64,000 bases of DNA from Paenibacillus sp. Marseille-Q4541 (GCF_018310695.1 NZ_JAGXCY010000008.1:17671-81670), one strand, 5' to 3'. Positions 48,072-57,562 are shown, counted from the stretch's first letter. Numbers and translations are program-made. The notes: generated by a model from the sequence alone, not told the origin.

Positions 48072-48861
48072 TAAGCTCTCGAATGTGTATCTGTTCATTG
48101 TCTTCGCCATTTTGTACATGCCGATTCTTTATTTGATCTACTATTCATTCAACAGTGGCGGAACGATGCAGAACTTCGAAGGTTTTACCCTAGAATGGTA
48201 CGAGGAAGTGTTCGCCGATACACGGCTGCTTATCATTGTGCTTAACACCTTTGTTATTGCACTGTTGTCTGCGGTAGCTTCCACCATTTTGGGTGTGGCT
48301 GGTGCACTTGCTATATATCAGGTCCGTCGTAAACGAACGAAGAACACGCTGTTATCTCTGAACAATGTGCTGATTGTAAGCCCGGATGTAATTATAGGTG
48401 CTTCGTTCCTTATCTTCTTCACGATGCTTGGCATCCAGCTTGGATTCAGCTCGGTGCTCCTGTCTCATATTGCGTTTAGTGTACCGATTGTGGTGATTAT
48501 GGTACTACCAAAACTGCAGGAGATGAGCCCGACGCTGATCGATGCAGCACGTGACTTAGGTGCATCGAGCTGGCATGTACTGATGAAAGTCATTCTACCG
48601 TTTGTGAAGCCTGGTATTTTTGCTGGTTTCTTTATGGCGCTGACCTACTCACTAGATGATTTTGCCGTAACTTTCTTCGTCACTGGAAATGGCTTCTCAA
48701 CGTTATCTGTTGAAATTTACTCTAGGGCGAGACAAGGGGTATCGTTATCAATTAATGCGTTATCGACGCTTCTATTCCTGCTGACCATCATCTTGGTTGT
48801 AGGATACTACTTTATTAATACACGTAATTCCAAGCTTCAAGGAAAGGGGCTGAGACCATGA
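48058..48861 (+). CDS. potC: Spermidine/putrescine ABC transporter permease
   Basis: About 267 residues with six predicted helices and the EAA loop [20 protein letters not shown]. The conserved PotC segment SLDDFAVTFFVTGNG is present. The frame opens at 48031, but the ATG at 48058 with GGGGTG six bases upstream gives the natural start. Its last bases overlap the potD start (ATGA). Confidence 0.94.
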   Translation: MGRNSKLSNVYLFIVFAILYMPILYLIYYSFNSGGTMQNFEGFTLEWYEEVFADTRLLIIVLNTFVIALLSAVASTILGVAGALAIYQVRRKRTKNTLLSLNNVLIVSPDVIIGASFLIFFTMLGIQLGFSSVLLSHIAFSVPIVVIMVLPKLQEMSPTLIDAARDLGASSWHVLMKVILPFVKPGIFAGFFMALTYSLDDFAVTFFVTGNGFSTLSVEIYSRARQGVSLSINALSTLLFLLTIILVVGYYFINTRNSKLQGKGLRP

Positions 48862-49928
48862 AGCAGCTGGTACAGACGTTCAGTCTTGTGCTGATCGTGG
48901 CCTTCGGCCTCATGTATTTTTCCTCGGTCCTGAACTCCAGTGCAGGATATTCAGGCGGAAATACCCTTACCATCTATAACTGGGGAGATTACATTGATCC
49001 AGAGCTCATTTCCGAGTTTGAAGAAGAGAGCGGGATGAAGGTCGTTTATCAGACGTTCGACTCCAACGAGGCGATGATGACCAAAATTGAGCAAGGCGGA
49101 ACGACATATGATGTCGTGATTCCTTCCGAATATGCGATTAGCAAAATGAAAGAGGAAGATCTGCTCATTCCTCTCGATCATTCCAAGCTCCCGAACCTCA
49201 AATATATCGATGAGCGATTCTTGAATCTTTCTTTTGATGAAGGTAACAAGTATTCAACTCCGTATTTCTGGGGCACGGTCGGGATTGTGTTTAATCCGGA
49301 ACTAACTGACCTTACGTTTAAAAGTTGGGACGATCTGTGGGACCCGAGTTTAAAAAATCAGATTTTGCTGCTAGACGGAGCTCGTGAGGTTATTGGAATG
49401 GGCCTGAACAGCTTACATTACTCTCTTAACGATACGAACGAAGAGCATCTACAAGAAGCACTAGCGAAGTTGTCTAAGCTAACGCCTAACGTTAAAGCGA
49501 TCGTTGGGGATGAGATTAAGATGCTGCTTGCCGGTGAAGAAGGCGCTGTCGGTCTTGTCTGGTCTGGTGATGCTTCCGAGATTATGGATGAGAATGAGAA
49601 GCTGGATTATGTAGTTCCGGAGGAAGGTTCTAATTTGTGGTTTGATAATATGGTCATCCCTAAGACAGCGAGCAATGTAGAAGGAGCCCATCAGTTTATC
49701 AATTTCATGTTAGACCCGGAACATGCAGCACGTAATGCAGAGTATGTTGGTTATTCGACACCAAACAAAGATGCGCTTAAACTGCTTCCAGAGGAAATTT
49801 CAAGTGATGAGCGTTTCTATCCTGATGAGGGATTGACCGAAAAACTAGAGGTGTATGATAACCTTGGCAAACGGATGTTGTCTCATTACAATGATTTGTT
49901 TTTGATTTTTAAAATGCATCCGAAGTGA
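48858..49928 (+). CDS. potD: Spermidine/putrescine-binding protein
   Basis: 356 residues. The mature protein starts TLTIYNWGDYIDPELISEFE, a PotD hallmark, and later shows YDVVIPSEYAI and GLVWSGDASEI. The N-terminal hydrophobic segment (about 5-25) has no cysteine, so the usual lipobox is missing. The protein must be anchored by an uncleaved signal or cleaved by ordinary signal peptidase. Last gene of the operon, followed by a strong terminator. Confidence 0.93.
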   Translation: MKQLVQTFSLVLIVAFGLMYFSSVLNSSAGYSGGNTLTIYNWGDYIDPELISEFEEESGMKVVYQTFDSNEAMMTKIEQGGTTYDVVIPSEYAISKMKEEDLLIPLDHSKLPNLKYIDERFLNLSFDEGNKYSTPYFWGTVGIVFNPELTDLTFKSWDDLWDPSLKNQILLLDGAREVIGMGLNSLHYSLNDTNEEHLQEALAKLSKLTPNVKAIVGDEIKMLLAGEEGAVGLVWSGDASEIMDENEKLDYVVPEEGSNLWFDNMVIPKTASNVEGAHQFINFMLDPEHAARNAEYVGYSTPNKDALKLLPEEISSDERFYPDEGLTEKLEVYDNLGKRMLSHYNDLFLIFKMHPK

Positions 49929-49962
49929 ATACTGGGGATAACCTGTGTATAGATAGATATTC

Positions 49963-49996
49963 AAAAAACCTTATCCACATGTGGATAAGGTTTTTT
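49963..49996. terminator. Terminator of the pot operon
   Basis: A 34-base perfect palindrome (AAAAAACCTTATCCACA and its complement) ending in TTTTTT. It would also work for minus-strand transcription. Confidence 0.92.
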
Positions 49997-50077
49997 GTCT
50001 TACGGTTTTCTTAATCCCCAAATTGACATATCTACTTTTAATTATATTATTTATATTATATACTAATTTTATATATA

Positions 50078-50092
50078 CTTACTTTAAGTTAG
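50078..50092. promoter_or_regulatory. Palindromic operator candidate before the nitroreductase gene
   Basis: CTTACTT-T-AAGTTAG is a 7-1-7 inverted repeat with one mismatch, in a very AT-rich promoter region about 87 bases before the start codon. Such sites suit HxlR/MarR-type redox sensors that often control nitroreductases; no such regulator gene is nearby. Confidence 0.45.
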
Positions 50093-50178
50093 AAAAAAGA
50101 GTGTGACATACATATTAGACTGCTTTACCACTAGGGGTTTATAATTTCCAGTTCATACAAAAAGAGAGGAAGATTACT

Positions 50179-50805
50179 ATGGGAGAATTGCAATCTGTTG
50201 TTAAAGAGCGACGTTCGGCGATGAAGTTTCAGGAAGACGTGACGATCAGTAAAGAGGAGCTATCCCAAATATTTGCTATGAATAAACATGTTCCTTCCGC
50301 ATTTAATTTGCAGCATACTCACTACGTTGTATTAACTACGCCTGAAGAAAAAGCGAAAGCGTATGAAGCCTCTGGCCAATACAAAGTTCAAACCGCTTCT
50401 GCTGTCATTATCGTGCTGGGTGATATGATGGCCTACAAACATGTAGGACGGATCAATGAGGGGATGCTGTCACTCGGTATGATGTCTCAAATTGAATATG
50501 ATTTAGAGACTAGAAGTGTAACGGAGATGTATGAATCAAAAGGACCTGTATTTCAACGCGAAGAGGCAATTCGTAATGCCAGTCTGTCTGCCATGCAGCT
50601 TATGCTAATTGCAAAGGATATGGGTTGGGATACCTGCCCGATGATCGGATACGATGAAGCACGAATAGCCTCGCTGTTAGAGCTCCCCGCAAACCTTGTT
50701 CCCGTCATGATGATCACGTTGGGAAAAATGGATGAGAGCAAAATGAGACCGCGTGGATATCGAAAGCCGGTAGATGAGTTTGTGACTTGGAATTCGATTC
50801 AGTAG
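50179..50805 (+). CDS. Nitroreductase family FMN protein
   Basis: 208 residues. The start VVKERRSAMKFQEDVTISKEE includes the FMN-phosphate-binding ERRS(A)xKF pattern; PSAFNLQHTHYVV, and the later GWDTCPMIGYDEARI and VPVMMITLGKMDE, are typical. Probably an NAD(P)H-dependent reductase of quinones, nitroaromatics or similar electrophiles. RBS AGAGGAAG. Single gene, LacI regulator next on the same strand but unrelated in sequence. Confidence 0.9.
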   Translation: MGELQSVVKERRSAMKFQEDVTISKEELSQIFAMNKHVPSAFNLQHTHYVVLTTPEEKAKAYEASGQYKVQTASAVIIVLGDMMAYKHVGRINEGMLSLGMMSQIEYDLETRSVTEMYESKGPVFQREEAIRNASLSAMQLMLIAKDMGWDTCPMIGYDEARIASLLELPANLVPVMMITLGKMDESKMRPRGYRKPVDEFVTWNSIQ

Positions 50806-50937
50806 TCCGCAGTGAAGAGCAGCGTTGGTCTACGCATAATTCATGTCATTTCACGTCCTAAAATGACAAATTTTATGCTATGATCGATGGGCGAGCGCAA
50901 AATTTGGCTCCAAATCTCTGCGAAGGAGGAGATGTGA

Positions 50938-51972
50938 TTGGCTAAGCTTAAAGATATCGCTGAACGGGTTGGAGTATCCATATCTACGGTTTCAAGGGCC
51001 TTTAATAACGATGCGAGCCGTCCAGTCAGTGAAGAAACCAAGCGGAGAATCCGGGAAGCGGCTCTTGAACTTGGTTACAAACTATATGAACCATCCAGAA
51101 ACCCAAATGACAGTACATCGACAAAACGGATCATCTGTATTGTTCCACAGCTCCTGATGGATGACCATCCTTATTTCTCTAAGGTTCTAGCCGGCTTTCA
51201 CAAGAAGATGGAGGAACTAGGACAGCCTCCCGCTATAGTGCGCACATGCGAGGAATTTAGTGATCCGGACAAAATGCGAAAGATGTTACTAGAGACGAAG
51301 GCTCAAGGAGTTGTCGCCATTAGTTGGTATGACAAGGAGCTATTTGAACTGATACAGAATGAACGTATTGCCATTATGGGAGTAAGCCTGAATGATGAAA
51401 AATTGTCGGTACCTGTTGTGGATTGTGACCGTATCCTTTCTGCACGAGCAGCGGTGCGTCACTTGATTGACCAAGGACATAAACGAATCGCTTTTATCGG
51501 AGGCCCCGCGTATTCGAAGCAGATGGAGAGCGAAGAGAGGTTCGTTGGATATAAATTTGCGATGTTGGAAGCCAATTTACAATTACGAGAGGATTGGTTG
51601 ATGAATACGAAATGGAGAGTGGATCAAAGTTTCCATTTGATGTCGAGTCTTCTGAGCCGGCTTCCAAAAGCTGAATGGCCGACAGCTGTTTTTTGTGCAA
51701 GTGATATGCTTGCTATTCCCGCCATGCGTGCCGTTGTTGAGAATGATGGCCGCATACCTGAGGACGTTGCGATTATGGGTATGGACAATATTGATGTTGC
51801 CCAATACACGACACCCCCTTTAAGCTCAGTTTCGGTGCCGAAGTTCGAAATCGGCAGGGTAGCGGCAAAATCTATCGTTGATTATATAGATGGACATTAT
51901 CCAATGGCGACCAAAATAGCACTGCCTTGCTCACTTATCATCCGAGAATCATCCAATTTTTTAAGGAAATAA
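50938..51972 (+). CDS. LacI family transcriptional regulator
   Basis: 344 residues. N-terminal LacI HTH (LKDIAERVGVSISTVSRAFN) with a hinge helix, then a periplasmic-binding-like sugar-sensing domain ending SCSLIIRESS-like text. The start is TTG 50938 with AAGGAGGAG upstream. It ends 680 bases before the LplB-type importer genes on the same strand and is the likely local regulator of that operon (inference). Confidence 0.93.
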   Translation: MAKLKDIAERVGVSISTVSRAFNNDASRPVSEETKRRIREAALELGYKLYEPSRNPNDSTSTKRIICIVPQLLMDDHPYFSKVLAGFHKKMEELGQPPAIVRTCEEFSDPDKMRKMLLETKAQGVVAISWYDKELFELIQNERIAIMGVSLNDEKLSVPVVDCDRILSARAAVRHLIDQGHKRIAFIGGPAYSKQMESEERFVGYKFAMLEANLQLREDWLMNTKWRVDQSFHLMSSLLSRLPKAEWPTAVFCASDMLAIPAMRAVVENDGRIPEDVAIMGMDNIDVAQYTTPPLSSVSVPKFEIGRVAAKSIVDYIDGHYPMATKIALPCSLIIRESSNFLRK

Positions 51973-52029
51973 AAACAACAACCAATGTAACTTTATTTTA
52001 CATAAATTGATAATATCATTCTTGAATAG

Positions 52030-52062
52030 CAGCTTTCGGTATAAAATCCGGTAGCTGTTTTT
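52030..52062 (+). terminator. Terminator after the LacI gene
   Basis: CAGCT-TT-CGG pairs with CCG-GT-AGCTG around an A/T-rich loop, followed by TTTTTT. Confidence 0.8.
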
Positions 52063-52117
52063 TGATTTCTCAACTATGATTTTAGATTTACTCGTACCAA
52101 ATCAATCCAAAAAATGT

Positions 52118-52146
52118 TTGACAATCCAAAAAGGCTATATTATTAT
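52118..52146 (+). promoter_or_regulatory. Strong sigma-A promoter in the LacI-importer gap
   Basis: TTGACA (52118-52123), 17-base spacer, TATTAT (52141-52146). It could drive the importer operon through a leader of about 500 bases, or a small RNA. Confidence 0.65.
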
Positions 52147-52148
52147 GA

Positions 52149-52253
52149 ATGAAATCAGTAAGAATTTGGAATTATTTTCATAAATTTTGGCGTCGTATAT
52201 TTTTACTCTTCGTTTTAATTACTTCAATCGTTTTTCATACAAATTCCTTATAA
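52149..52253 (+). pseudogene. Possible remnant of a membrane sensor/AraC-type regulator gene
   Basis: The frame from ATG 52149 encodes 34 residues: a W/R/F-rich start (MKSVRIWNYFHKFWRRIFLL) then a hydrophobic stretch and a stop. This resembles the N terminus of the large membrane-bound AraC-type regulators or histidine kinases that usually sit before LplB/LplC importers in Paenibacillus. No SD is present and nothing downstream continues the gene. Chance similarity is possible. Confidence 0.35.
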
Positions 52254-52575
52254 TTAAAGGGTTTTATTGAACTTGTATACTCCACACCAAGAATAGTAAC
52301 AGGTTCTGATCAAGATTTTGTATACCGATTAAACTCCAAATATAATCCAACTTCACCTCCTATTCCTATCCAAAATAAATCCTAACTCTTGAAATACAAT
52401 CCGAACTAATCGGGTTTTATTTATATATTAATCTAACGTTATTATATCTAACATAATTGTTTGAAGTAACACCGCGTCTAGTGGCAATTGAAGAACATAA
52501 GGGGGCATGGGCAATCATTACATAACAGGATCGTGAAGAGCATGTAAGAGAGAGTTCTACGCTAAAAGGCTTAGG

Positions 52576-52632
52576 ATGAATTCACCTGTAGATCCCCAGC
52601 ATGACATCTGCCGGCCTAATGAAGTCAACTAA
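52576..52632 (+). other. 18-residue leader ORF before the importer operon
   Basis: ATG 52576 follows AAAAGG at six bases and reads MNSPVDPQHDICRPNEVN to TAA 52632. Its codons contain CCCCAG (52594-52599), complementary to CTGGGG (52639-52644), the SD of the first permease gene. The arrangement resembles translational attenuation, but may be chance. The remainder of 52254-52575 is AT-rich with no feature I can support. Confidence 0.4.
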
Positions 52633-52653
52633 TACCTACTGGGGTGATATTCA

Positions 52654-53613
52654 TTGGCTAATACGACCGTACAAAACGCAGTAAATGCGACACCTGAACC
52701 GAAACGTAAGCGCTTCAAGTGGAATCGGGTTTTACGGAATTGGCAGCTTTATTTGCTTATTTCTCCTGTCGTTGCCTATTACATTCTGTTCCAGTACGTT
52801 CCGATGTATGGAATTCAGATTGCATTCAAGGACTTCATAGCGACGAAAGGAATTTGGGGGAGTCCATGGATTGGGGTTGAGCATTTTGAACGGTTCTTCA
52901 ACAGCTATTACTTCTGGCGTCTGATCAAGAACACACTCGGAATCGGGATATACAGCCTTGCTCTTGGTTTTCCCATTCCTATTATTTTAGCCTTGCTCAT
53001 GAATGAAGTACGTGCTGAAAGATTTAAAAAGTTCGTACAGACGATTACTTATGCCCCGCATTTTCTGTCCACCGTCGTAGTGGTTGGGATGATGATGATT
53101 TTTCTATCACCCCGCTATGGCATGATTAATCATTTCATAGAAATGTTTGGAGGGAAGCCGATCAATTTCTTGACCGAGCCTTCGTGGTTTAAGTCATTGT
53201 ACGTTCTATCGGATGTATGGCAGACGATGGGGTGGAGCTCCATTATTTATCTGGCTGCCCTTGCCGGTATTGATAATCAGCTCCATGAGGCGGCGCGTGT
53301 AGATGGTGCGACTCGGCTTCAGCGCATATGGCATATTAACATTCCCGGCATTATGCCTACGATTATTATCCTTTTGATTTTGAATATAGGTAGCATCATG
53401 GGGGTAGGTTTCGAAAAAGTGCTCCTGATGCAGAACAACCTAAACATGGAGAGCTCTGACATTATTGCGACTTATGTGTACCGAATGGGGATTCAGAATG
53501 CCGAATATAGTTTCTCGGCAGCGATCGGATTATTTAATTCGGTGATCAATTTTGTCCTGCTGGTTAGTGTGAACTTTATTTCCAGGCGTGTGAGCCAGAC
53601 AAGTCTTTGGTAA
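52654..53613 (+). CDS. ABC transporter permease, LplB type
   Basis: 319 residues, basic N terminus, then about six transmembrane helices. The EAA loop is LHEAARVDGATRLQRIWHINIP. The sequence NWQLYLLISPVVAYYILFQYVPMYG is a hallmark of LplB/YteP permeases of oligosaccharide importers. The start is TTG 52654 with GGGGTGAT upstream. It begins a four-gene operon. No ATPase gene is present, so a shared MsmX-like ATPase is assumed. Confidence 0.92.
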   Translation: MANTTVQNAVNATPEPKRKRFKWNRVLRNWQLYLLISPVVAYYILFQYVPMYGIQIAFKDFIATKGIWGSPWIGVEHFERFFNSYYFWRLIKNTLGIGIYSLALGFPIPIILALLMNEVRAERFKKFVQTITYAPHFLSTVVVVGMMMIFLSPRYGMINHFIEMFGGKPINFLTEPSWFKSLYVLSDVWQTMGWSSIIYLAALAGIDNQLHEAARVDGATRLQRIWHINIPGIMPTIIILLILNIGSIMGVGFEKVLLMQNNLNMESSDIIATYVYRMGIQNAEYSFSAAIGLFNSVINFVLLVSVNFISRRVSQTSLW

Positions 53614-53628
53614 GGGGGAGCTTGAGTC

Positions 53629-54513
53629 ATGCAAATTGAATCTAGAGGCGACCGGATTTTTAACATTGTTAATTATTCGATTCTGATCTTGGTCACCATC
53701 GTCGTCATTTATCCGCTGCTCTTTGTGCTCAGTGCATCGTTTAGCGATCCGCAGGCGGTTCTCCGCGGGGAAATGCTGCTGTGGCCAAAGGGAATCAATG
53801 TGAACTCTTACGTAAAGATTTTTCAGAACAAGGATATCATTAATGGATTTACGAACACGCTGTTATATACATCGCTAGGTACATTTATTAACCTCGTGAT
53901 GACAATTCTGGCAGCTTATCCGCTGTCCCGGAAAGATTTTGTCGGGCGCAATGCCTTTATGGCTCTGTTTGTTTTCACTATGTTCTTCAGCGGTGGCTTG
54001 ATTCCAACGTATTTACTGATCAAGAACCTTGGGATGTTAAATTCGATGTGGGTCATGATTATTCCGAACGCAGTATCCATCTGGAACATCATCATTATGC
54101 GGACTTTCTTCCAGCAGTCTATACCAGGCGAGCTGCAGGAGGCAGCGACGATTGACGGTTGCTCAAATATAAAAACGCTGACTCGAATTATCTTACCTTT
54201 ATCCATGCCAATTATCGCGGTGACCATCTTGTTTTATGCAGTCGGTCATTGGAATGCGTTTTTTAATGCATTGTTATATCTGTCAGATAAAGAAAAGTTT
54301 CCGTTGCAACTTGTCCTTCGCGAAATCCTGATTCAAGGGCAAACGAGTGACATGGTCAAGATGTCAACGGAATCTGCCATTAAACAGCAAAGGGAAGTGG
54401 AGGGCATTAAATACGCGGTGCTCGTTGTAGCCAATATCCCGGTGCTTGTACTCTATCCGTTCCTACAAAGGTATTTTGTCAAAGGCGTTATGATTGGGGC
54501 CATCAAAGGATAA
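53629..54513 (+). CDS. ABC transporter permease, LplC type
   Basis: 294 residues with about six helices. The EAA loop is ELQEAATIDGCSNIKTLTRI, and the C terminus FVKGVMIGAIKG is typical of LplC/YtcP proteins. RBS AGGGGG, 15 bases after the previous gene. Pairs with the LplB-type permease. Confidence 0.93.
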   Translation: MQIESRGDRIFNIVNYSILILVTIVVIYPLLFVLSASFSDPQAVLRGEMLLWPKGINVNSYVKIFQNKDIINGFTNTLLYTSLGTFINLVMTILAAYPLSRKDFVGRNAFMALFVFTMFFSGGLIPTYLLIKNLGMLNSMWVMIIPNAVSIWNIIIMRTFFQQSIPGELQEAATIDGCSNIKTLTRIILPLSMPIIAVTILFYAVGHWNAFFNALLYLSDKEKFPLQLVLREILIQGQTSDMVKMSTESAIKQQREVEGIKYAVLVVANIPVLVLYPFLQRYFVKGVMIGAIKG

Positions 54514-54557
54514 TTCCTTGTATGGATATAGTGAATACAAAAAGGGGAGGGAATCGG

Positions 54558-56171
54558 ATGAAGCTGAAACAATGGGGGAGTCTTCTATTAATCAGTGTTT
54601 TGTCGGTATCACTGATAGCCGGGTGCAGTTCAAAAGGTTCAGAGGGAAATGATACAGATTCATCAGGAGAAGCCAAGATTAACGAGACGGGATTTCCAAT
54701 TGTGAATGACAAAATTACCATCACGGGTTTTGCCGGCAAGCTTTTTGCCAACGCCGACTGGAACAACATTAAGATTTGGCAGGAATATGAAAAAATGACG
54801 AACATCCATGTCCAGTGGGATACAGTTCAGAAAGACAGTCTAGCGGAGAAACGTAATCTACTACTTGCCGGTGGAGATTATCCGGAGTTGTTCTATGCTT
54901 CTGCATTTCCTAGAGCGGACTTACTCAAGTATGGGAAACAGGGTGCATTTATCTCCCTTAATGATCTGATTGATAAATACGCGCCGAATTTTAAAGCGTT
55001 GATGGAGAAGTACCCGGTTATAGAAAAGGGGATTACGATGCCGGACGGTAATATATATGGTCTCCCGACGCTGTATGATCCGGAATTCAAATCGGTGTTT
55101 TATGGAACGCCATGGGTGAAGGAAGAGTGGCTTGATAAGCTTGGTCTTTCAGAGCCGCAGACGCTGGATGATTTTTATAACATGTTAAAAGCATTTAAAG
55201 AGAAGGATCCAAACGGGAACGGACAGAAGGATGAATACGCCTGGGGTAGCGTTGGAACTGCCGGTATTGTGAACTATTTGCGCGGTTCATTTGGTCTTAA
55301 CTATAACGGAACCGCAAATATTAACGTCGATACCGATCCGGCAAGCGGAAAAGTTCGCTTCATAGCGTCCGACCCACGTTACAAAGAACTTCTCCAGTAC
55401 GTTAACAAGTTGTATAAAGATGGTTTGCTGGAACAAGACATCATGTCCGTTAAGAGCACCGAGATTGACGCCAAAGGGGTGGAAGGACTGCTAGGTGTGA
55501 TTGATAGCGTGGATCCGATCGCCATCTACAACCAAAAGGGTTATGTTGGACTACCGGTACTTAAGGGACCACACGGAGATCAGATGTTCAGCGCTACTGG
55601 ATCTCCGCTTGGCAATATTGGGATGTTTGTCCTGACGGATAAAGCGAAGAACCCGGAAGCGATGATACGTTGGATGGATTATTTCTACAGTGACGAAGGC
55701 GTCCGAATGTTCTTTATGGGCTGGAAAGATGACACGTATAAGGAAGATGCGGACGGCAACGTCGATTATGTGGATGATATCAAGAACAATCCGGACGGGC
55801 TTAGTCTAGATCAAGCTGTTGGGCAATATCTCATTTGGCCAGGAGGATACTATCCAGGCTTTGTAACACAGAAGTATTTTAAAGGAGCAGAAGGACTCCC
55901 AACGTCTGTAGAAAATGCAAAAAAAGCCGAGCCATATGTGGTGCCCGCAGATAAGATCTGGCCACCGTTTAACTTTACGGCTGATGAACAGTCCGAGCTT
56001 ACCAGTATTCAGACAGATATAAACACATACGTAGATGAGATGAGAGATAAATTTATTTCAGGCAATGAGTCCTTTGATAATTGGGACCAGTATGTAGCCA
56101 CTCTCCAAAAGATGGGATTGGAACGGTACCTAGCTATTTACCAGTCAGCGGCTGAACGATACGCGAAATAA
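54558..56171 (+). CDS. Oligosaccharide-binding lipoprotein of the importer
   Basis: About 537 residues, the usual large size for LplA-type proteins. Signal peptide with lipobox IAGC (Cys about residue 23), then a serine/glycine-rich linker and the binding domain. A calcium-binding-like DPNGNGQKDEYAW (about 215-227) is typical of the family. The ATG at 54558 is chosen because it directly gives the signal peptide; the frame to 54522 adds 12 polar residues. The imported glycan is unknown. Confidence 0.92.
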   Translation: MKLKQWGSLLLISVLSVSLIAGCSSKGSEGNDTDSSGEAKINETGFPIVNDKITITGFAGKLFANADWNNIKIWQEYEKMTNIHVQWDTVQKDSLAEKRNLLLAGGDYPELFYASAFPRADLLKYGKQGAFISLNDLIDKYAPNFKALMEKYPVIEKGITMPDGNIYGLPTLYDPEFKSVFYGTPWVKEEWLDKLGLSEPQTLDDFYNMLKAFKEKDPNGNGQKDEYAWGSVGTAGIVNYLRGSFGLNYNGTANINVDTDPASGKVRFIASDPRYKELLQYVNKLYKDGLLEQDIMSVKSTEIDAKGVEGLLGVIDSVDPIAIYNQKGYVGLPVLKGPHGDQMFSATGSPLGNIGMFVLTDKAKNPEAMIRWMDYFYSDEGVRMFFMGWKDDTYKEDADGNVDYVDDIKNNPDGLSLDQAVGQYLIWPGGYYPGFVTQKYFKGAEGLPTSVENAKKAEPYVVPADKIWPPFNFTADEQSELTSIQTDINTYVDEMRDKFISGNESFDNWDQYVATLQKMGLERYLAIYQSAAERYAK

Positions 56172-56204
56172 TGATTAGTGTTCGACATAAGGGAGTGATA
56201 AGAG

Positions 56205-57476
56205 ATGACTCAAATGAATGCCATATTGATTGGGGCAGGAGCACGTGGTGCTGGGGGATATGCACCTTATGCGCTCGATTACCCGCATGAGCTTACCTTT
56301 GTAGCCGTAGCCGAGGCTGATCCTATTCGGAGAAGTCGATTTGCCGAGAAGCATGGTATTCCACCTGAACGGTGTTATGAAACTTGGGAACCGCTACTGG
56401 CAGAGACGCGGATTGCCGATATTGCCGTCATTTGTACGCAGGATCGGATGCATTATGGTCCAACGATGCAGGCTTTAAAGCAAAAGTACCATGTGCTTTT
56501 GGAGAAGCCAATGTCTCCAGATCCGAAGGAATGTTTAGAAATGGAGCAAGCGGCTATCCAAAATAATCGGTTGCTCACCATATGCCATGTTCTGAGGTAT
56601 ACCCCTTTTTGGAGTACGATCAAACGGTTGATACAGGAGGGAACCATTGGAGAGGTTGCTTCGATCCAGCTGAACGAGAATGTGGGGTATTGGCATATTG
56701 CTCACAGCTTTGTAAGAGGGAATTGGAACAATTCAGAAAAGGCAAGTCCGATGATTTTGGCTAAATCATGTCATGATATGGATGTTTTGTCTTGGTTAAT
56801 GGATAGGCAATGTACACAAGTCAGCTCTTTCGGCTCCCTGATGCATTTCCGTGAGGAGCAGGCACCTGAAGGATCAGCTGATCGCTGTCTAGACTGCAAA
56901 GTGGAATCTACCTGCGCCTACTCGGCACCCCGATTTTATTTAAGCGATCAATATAAAGGATGGGCGGGTCACTTTACTCAGGAGCTGACCAAGCCGAATA
57001 TTATTCAAGGTCTTCGCGAAACAGATTATGGTCGCTGTGTGTATCGCAGCGATAATAATGTGGTCGATCATCAGGTCGTGAGTATGGAGTTCGAGGGCGG
57101 CGCTACAGCGATGTTCAGCATGTGTGGGTTTACGTATGAGCAGGAGCGCAGAATTCAGATCATGGGGACCGGCGGAGAGCTTCGGGGAGAGGAAGGTAAA
57201 ATCACGATATTTGATTTCTTAACTGGTCAAAAAACGGAGATTTCCATTCCATCGCAAGCAAGCGGACATGGTGGGGGAGACAGTGGTATTGTAGCTAGCT
57301 TCCTGAATGAGGTCCGTAACTACACTGGTCAGGAGAGTCTAACCTCGGCCAGTGCCTCCGTACGAAGCCATCTCATTGCGTTCGCGGCTGAAAAGTCACG
57401 TTTAAATAAGGGGCAATCCATTAACCTGAATGAATACGCCCAGGAACTGATGGCAAAAGAAGAGAGTGTAAATTAA
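56205..57476 (+). CDS. Gfo/Idh/MocA family oxidoreductase
   Basis: 423 residues. Rossmann start AILIGAGARGAGGYAPYALD, catalytic Lys in LLEKPMSPDPKE. A four-cysteine patch around residues 227-244 (CLDCKVESTC) is an unusual insertion suggesting a metal site, present in some members of this family. RBS AGGGAG. It ends the importer operon and probably acts on the imported sugar. Confidence 0.88.
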   Translation: MTQMNAILIGAGARGAGGYAPYALDYPHELTFVAVAEADPIRRSRFAEKHGIPPERCYETWEPLLAETRIADIAVICTQDRMHYGPTMQALKQKYHVLLEKPMSPDPKECLEMEQAAIQNNRLLTICHVLRYTPFWSTIKRLIQEGTIGEVASIQLNENVGYWHIAHSFVRGNWNNSEKASPMILAKSCHDMDVLSWLMDRQCTQVSSFGSLMHFREEQAPEGSADRCLDCKVESTCAYSAPRFYLSDQYKGWAGHFTQELTKPNIIQGLRETDYGRCVYRSDNNVVDHQVVSMEFEGGATAMFSMCGFTYEQERRIQIMGTGGELRGEEGKITIFDFLTGQKTEISIPSQASGHGGGDSGIVASFLNEVRNYTGQESLTSASASVRSHLIAFAAEKSRLNKGQSINLNEYAQELMAKEESVN

Positions 57477-57528
57477 ATCGAGTATGAGATTAAGAATTTC
57501 GTTATTATATGTAGGAATAATTAGGAAA

Positions 57529-57562
57529 CAGCCGATCAGGGATGACCCTGATCGGCTGTTTT
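57529..57562. terminator. Bidirectional terminator
   Basis: CAGCCGATCAGGG pairs perfectly with CCCTGATCGGCTG around ATGA, followed by TTTTA. It separates the importer operon from the convergent small gene. Confidence 0.88.
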
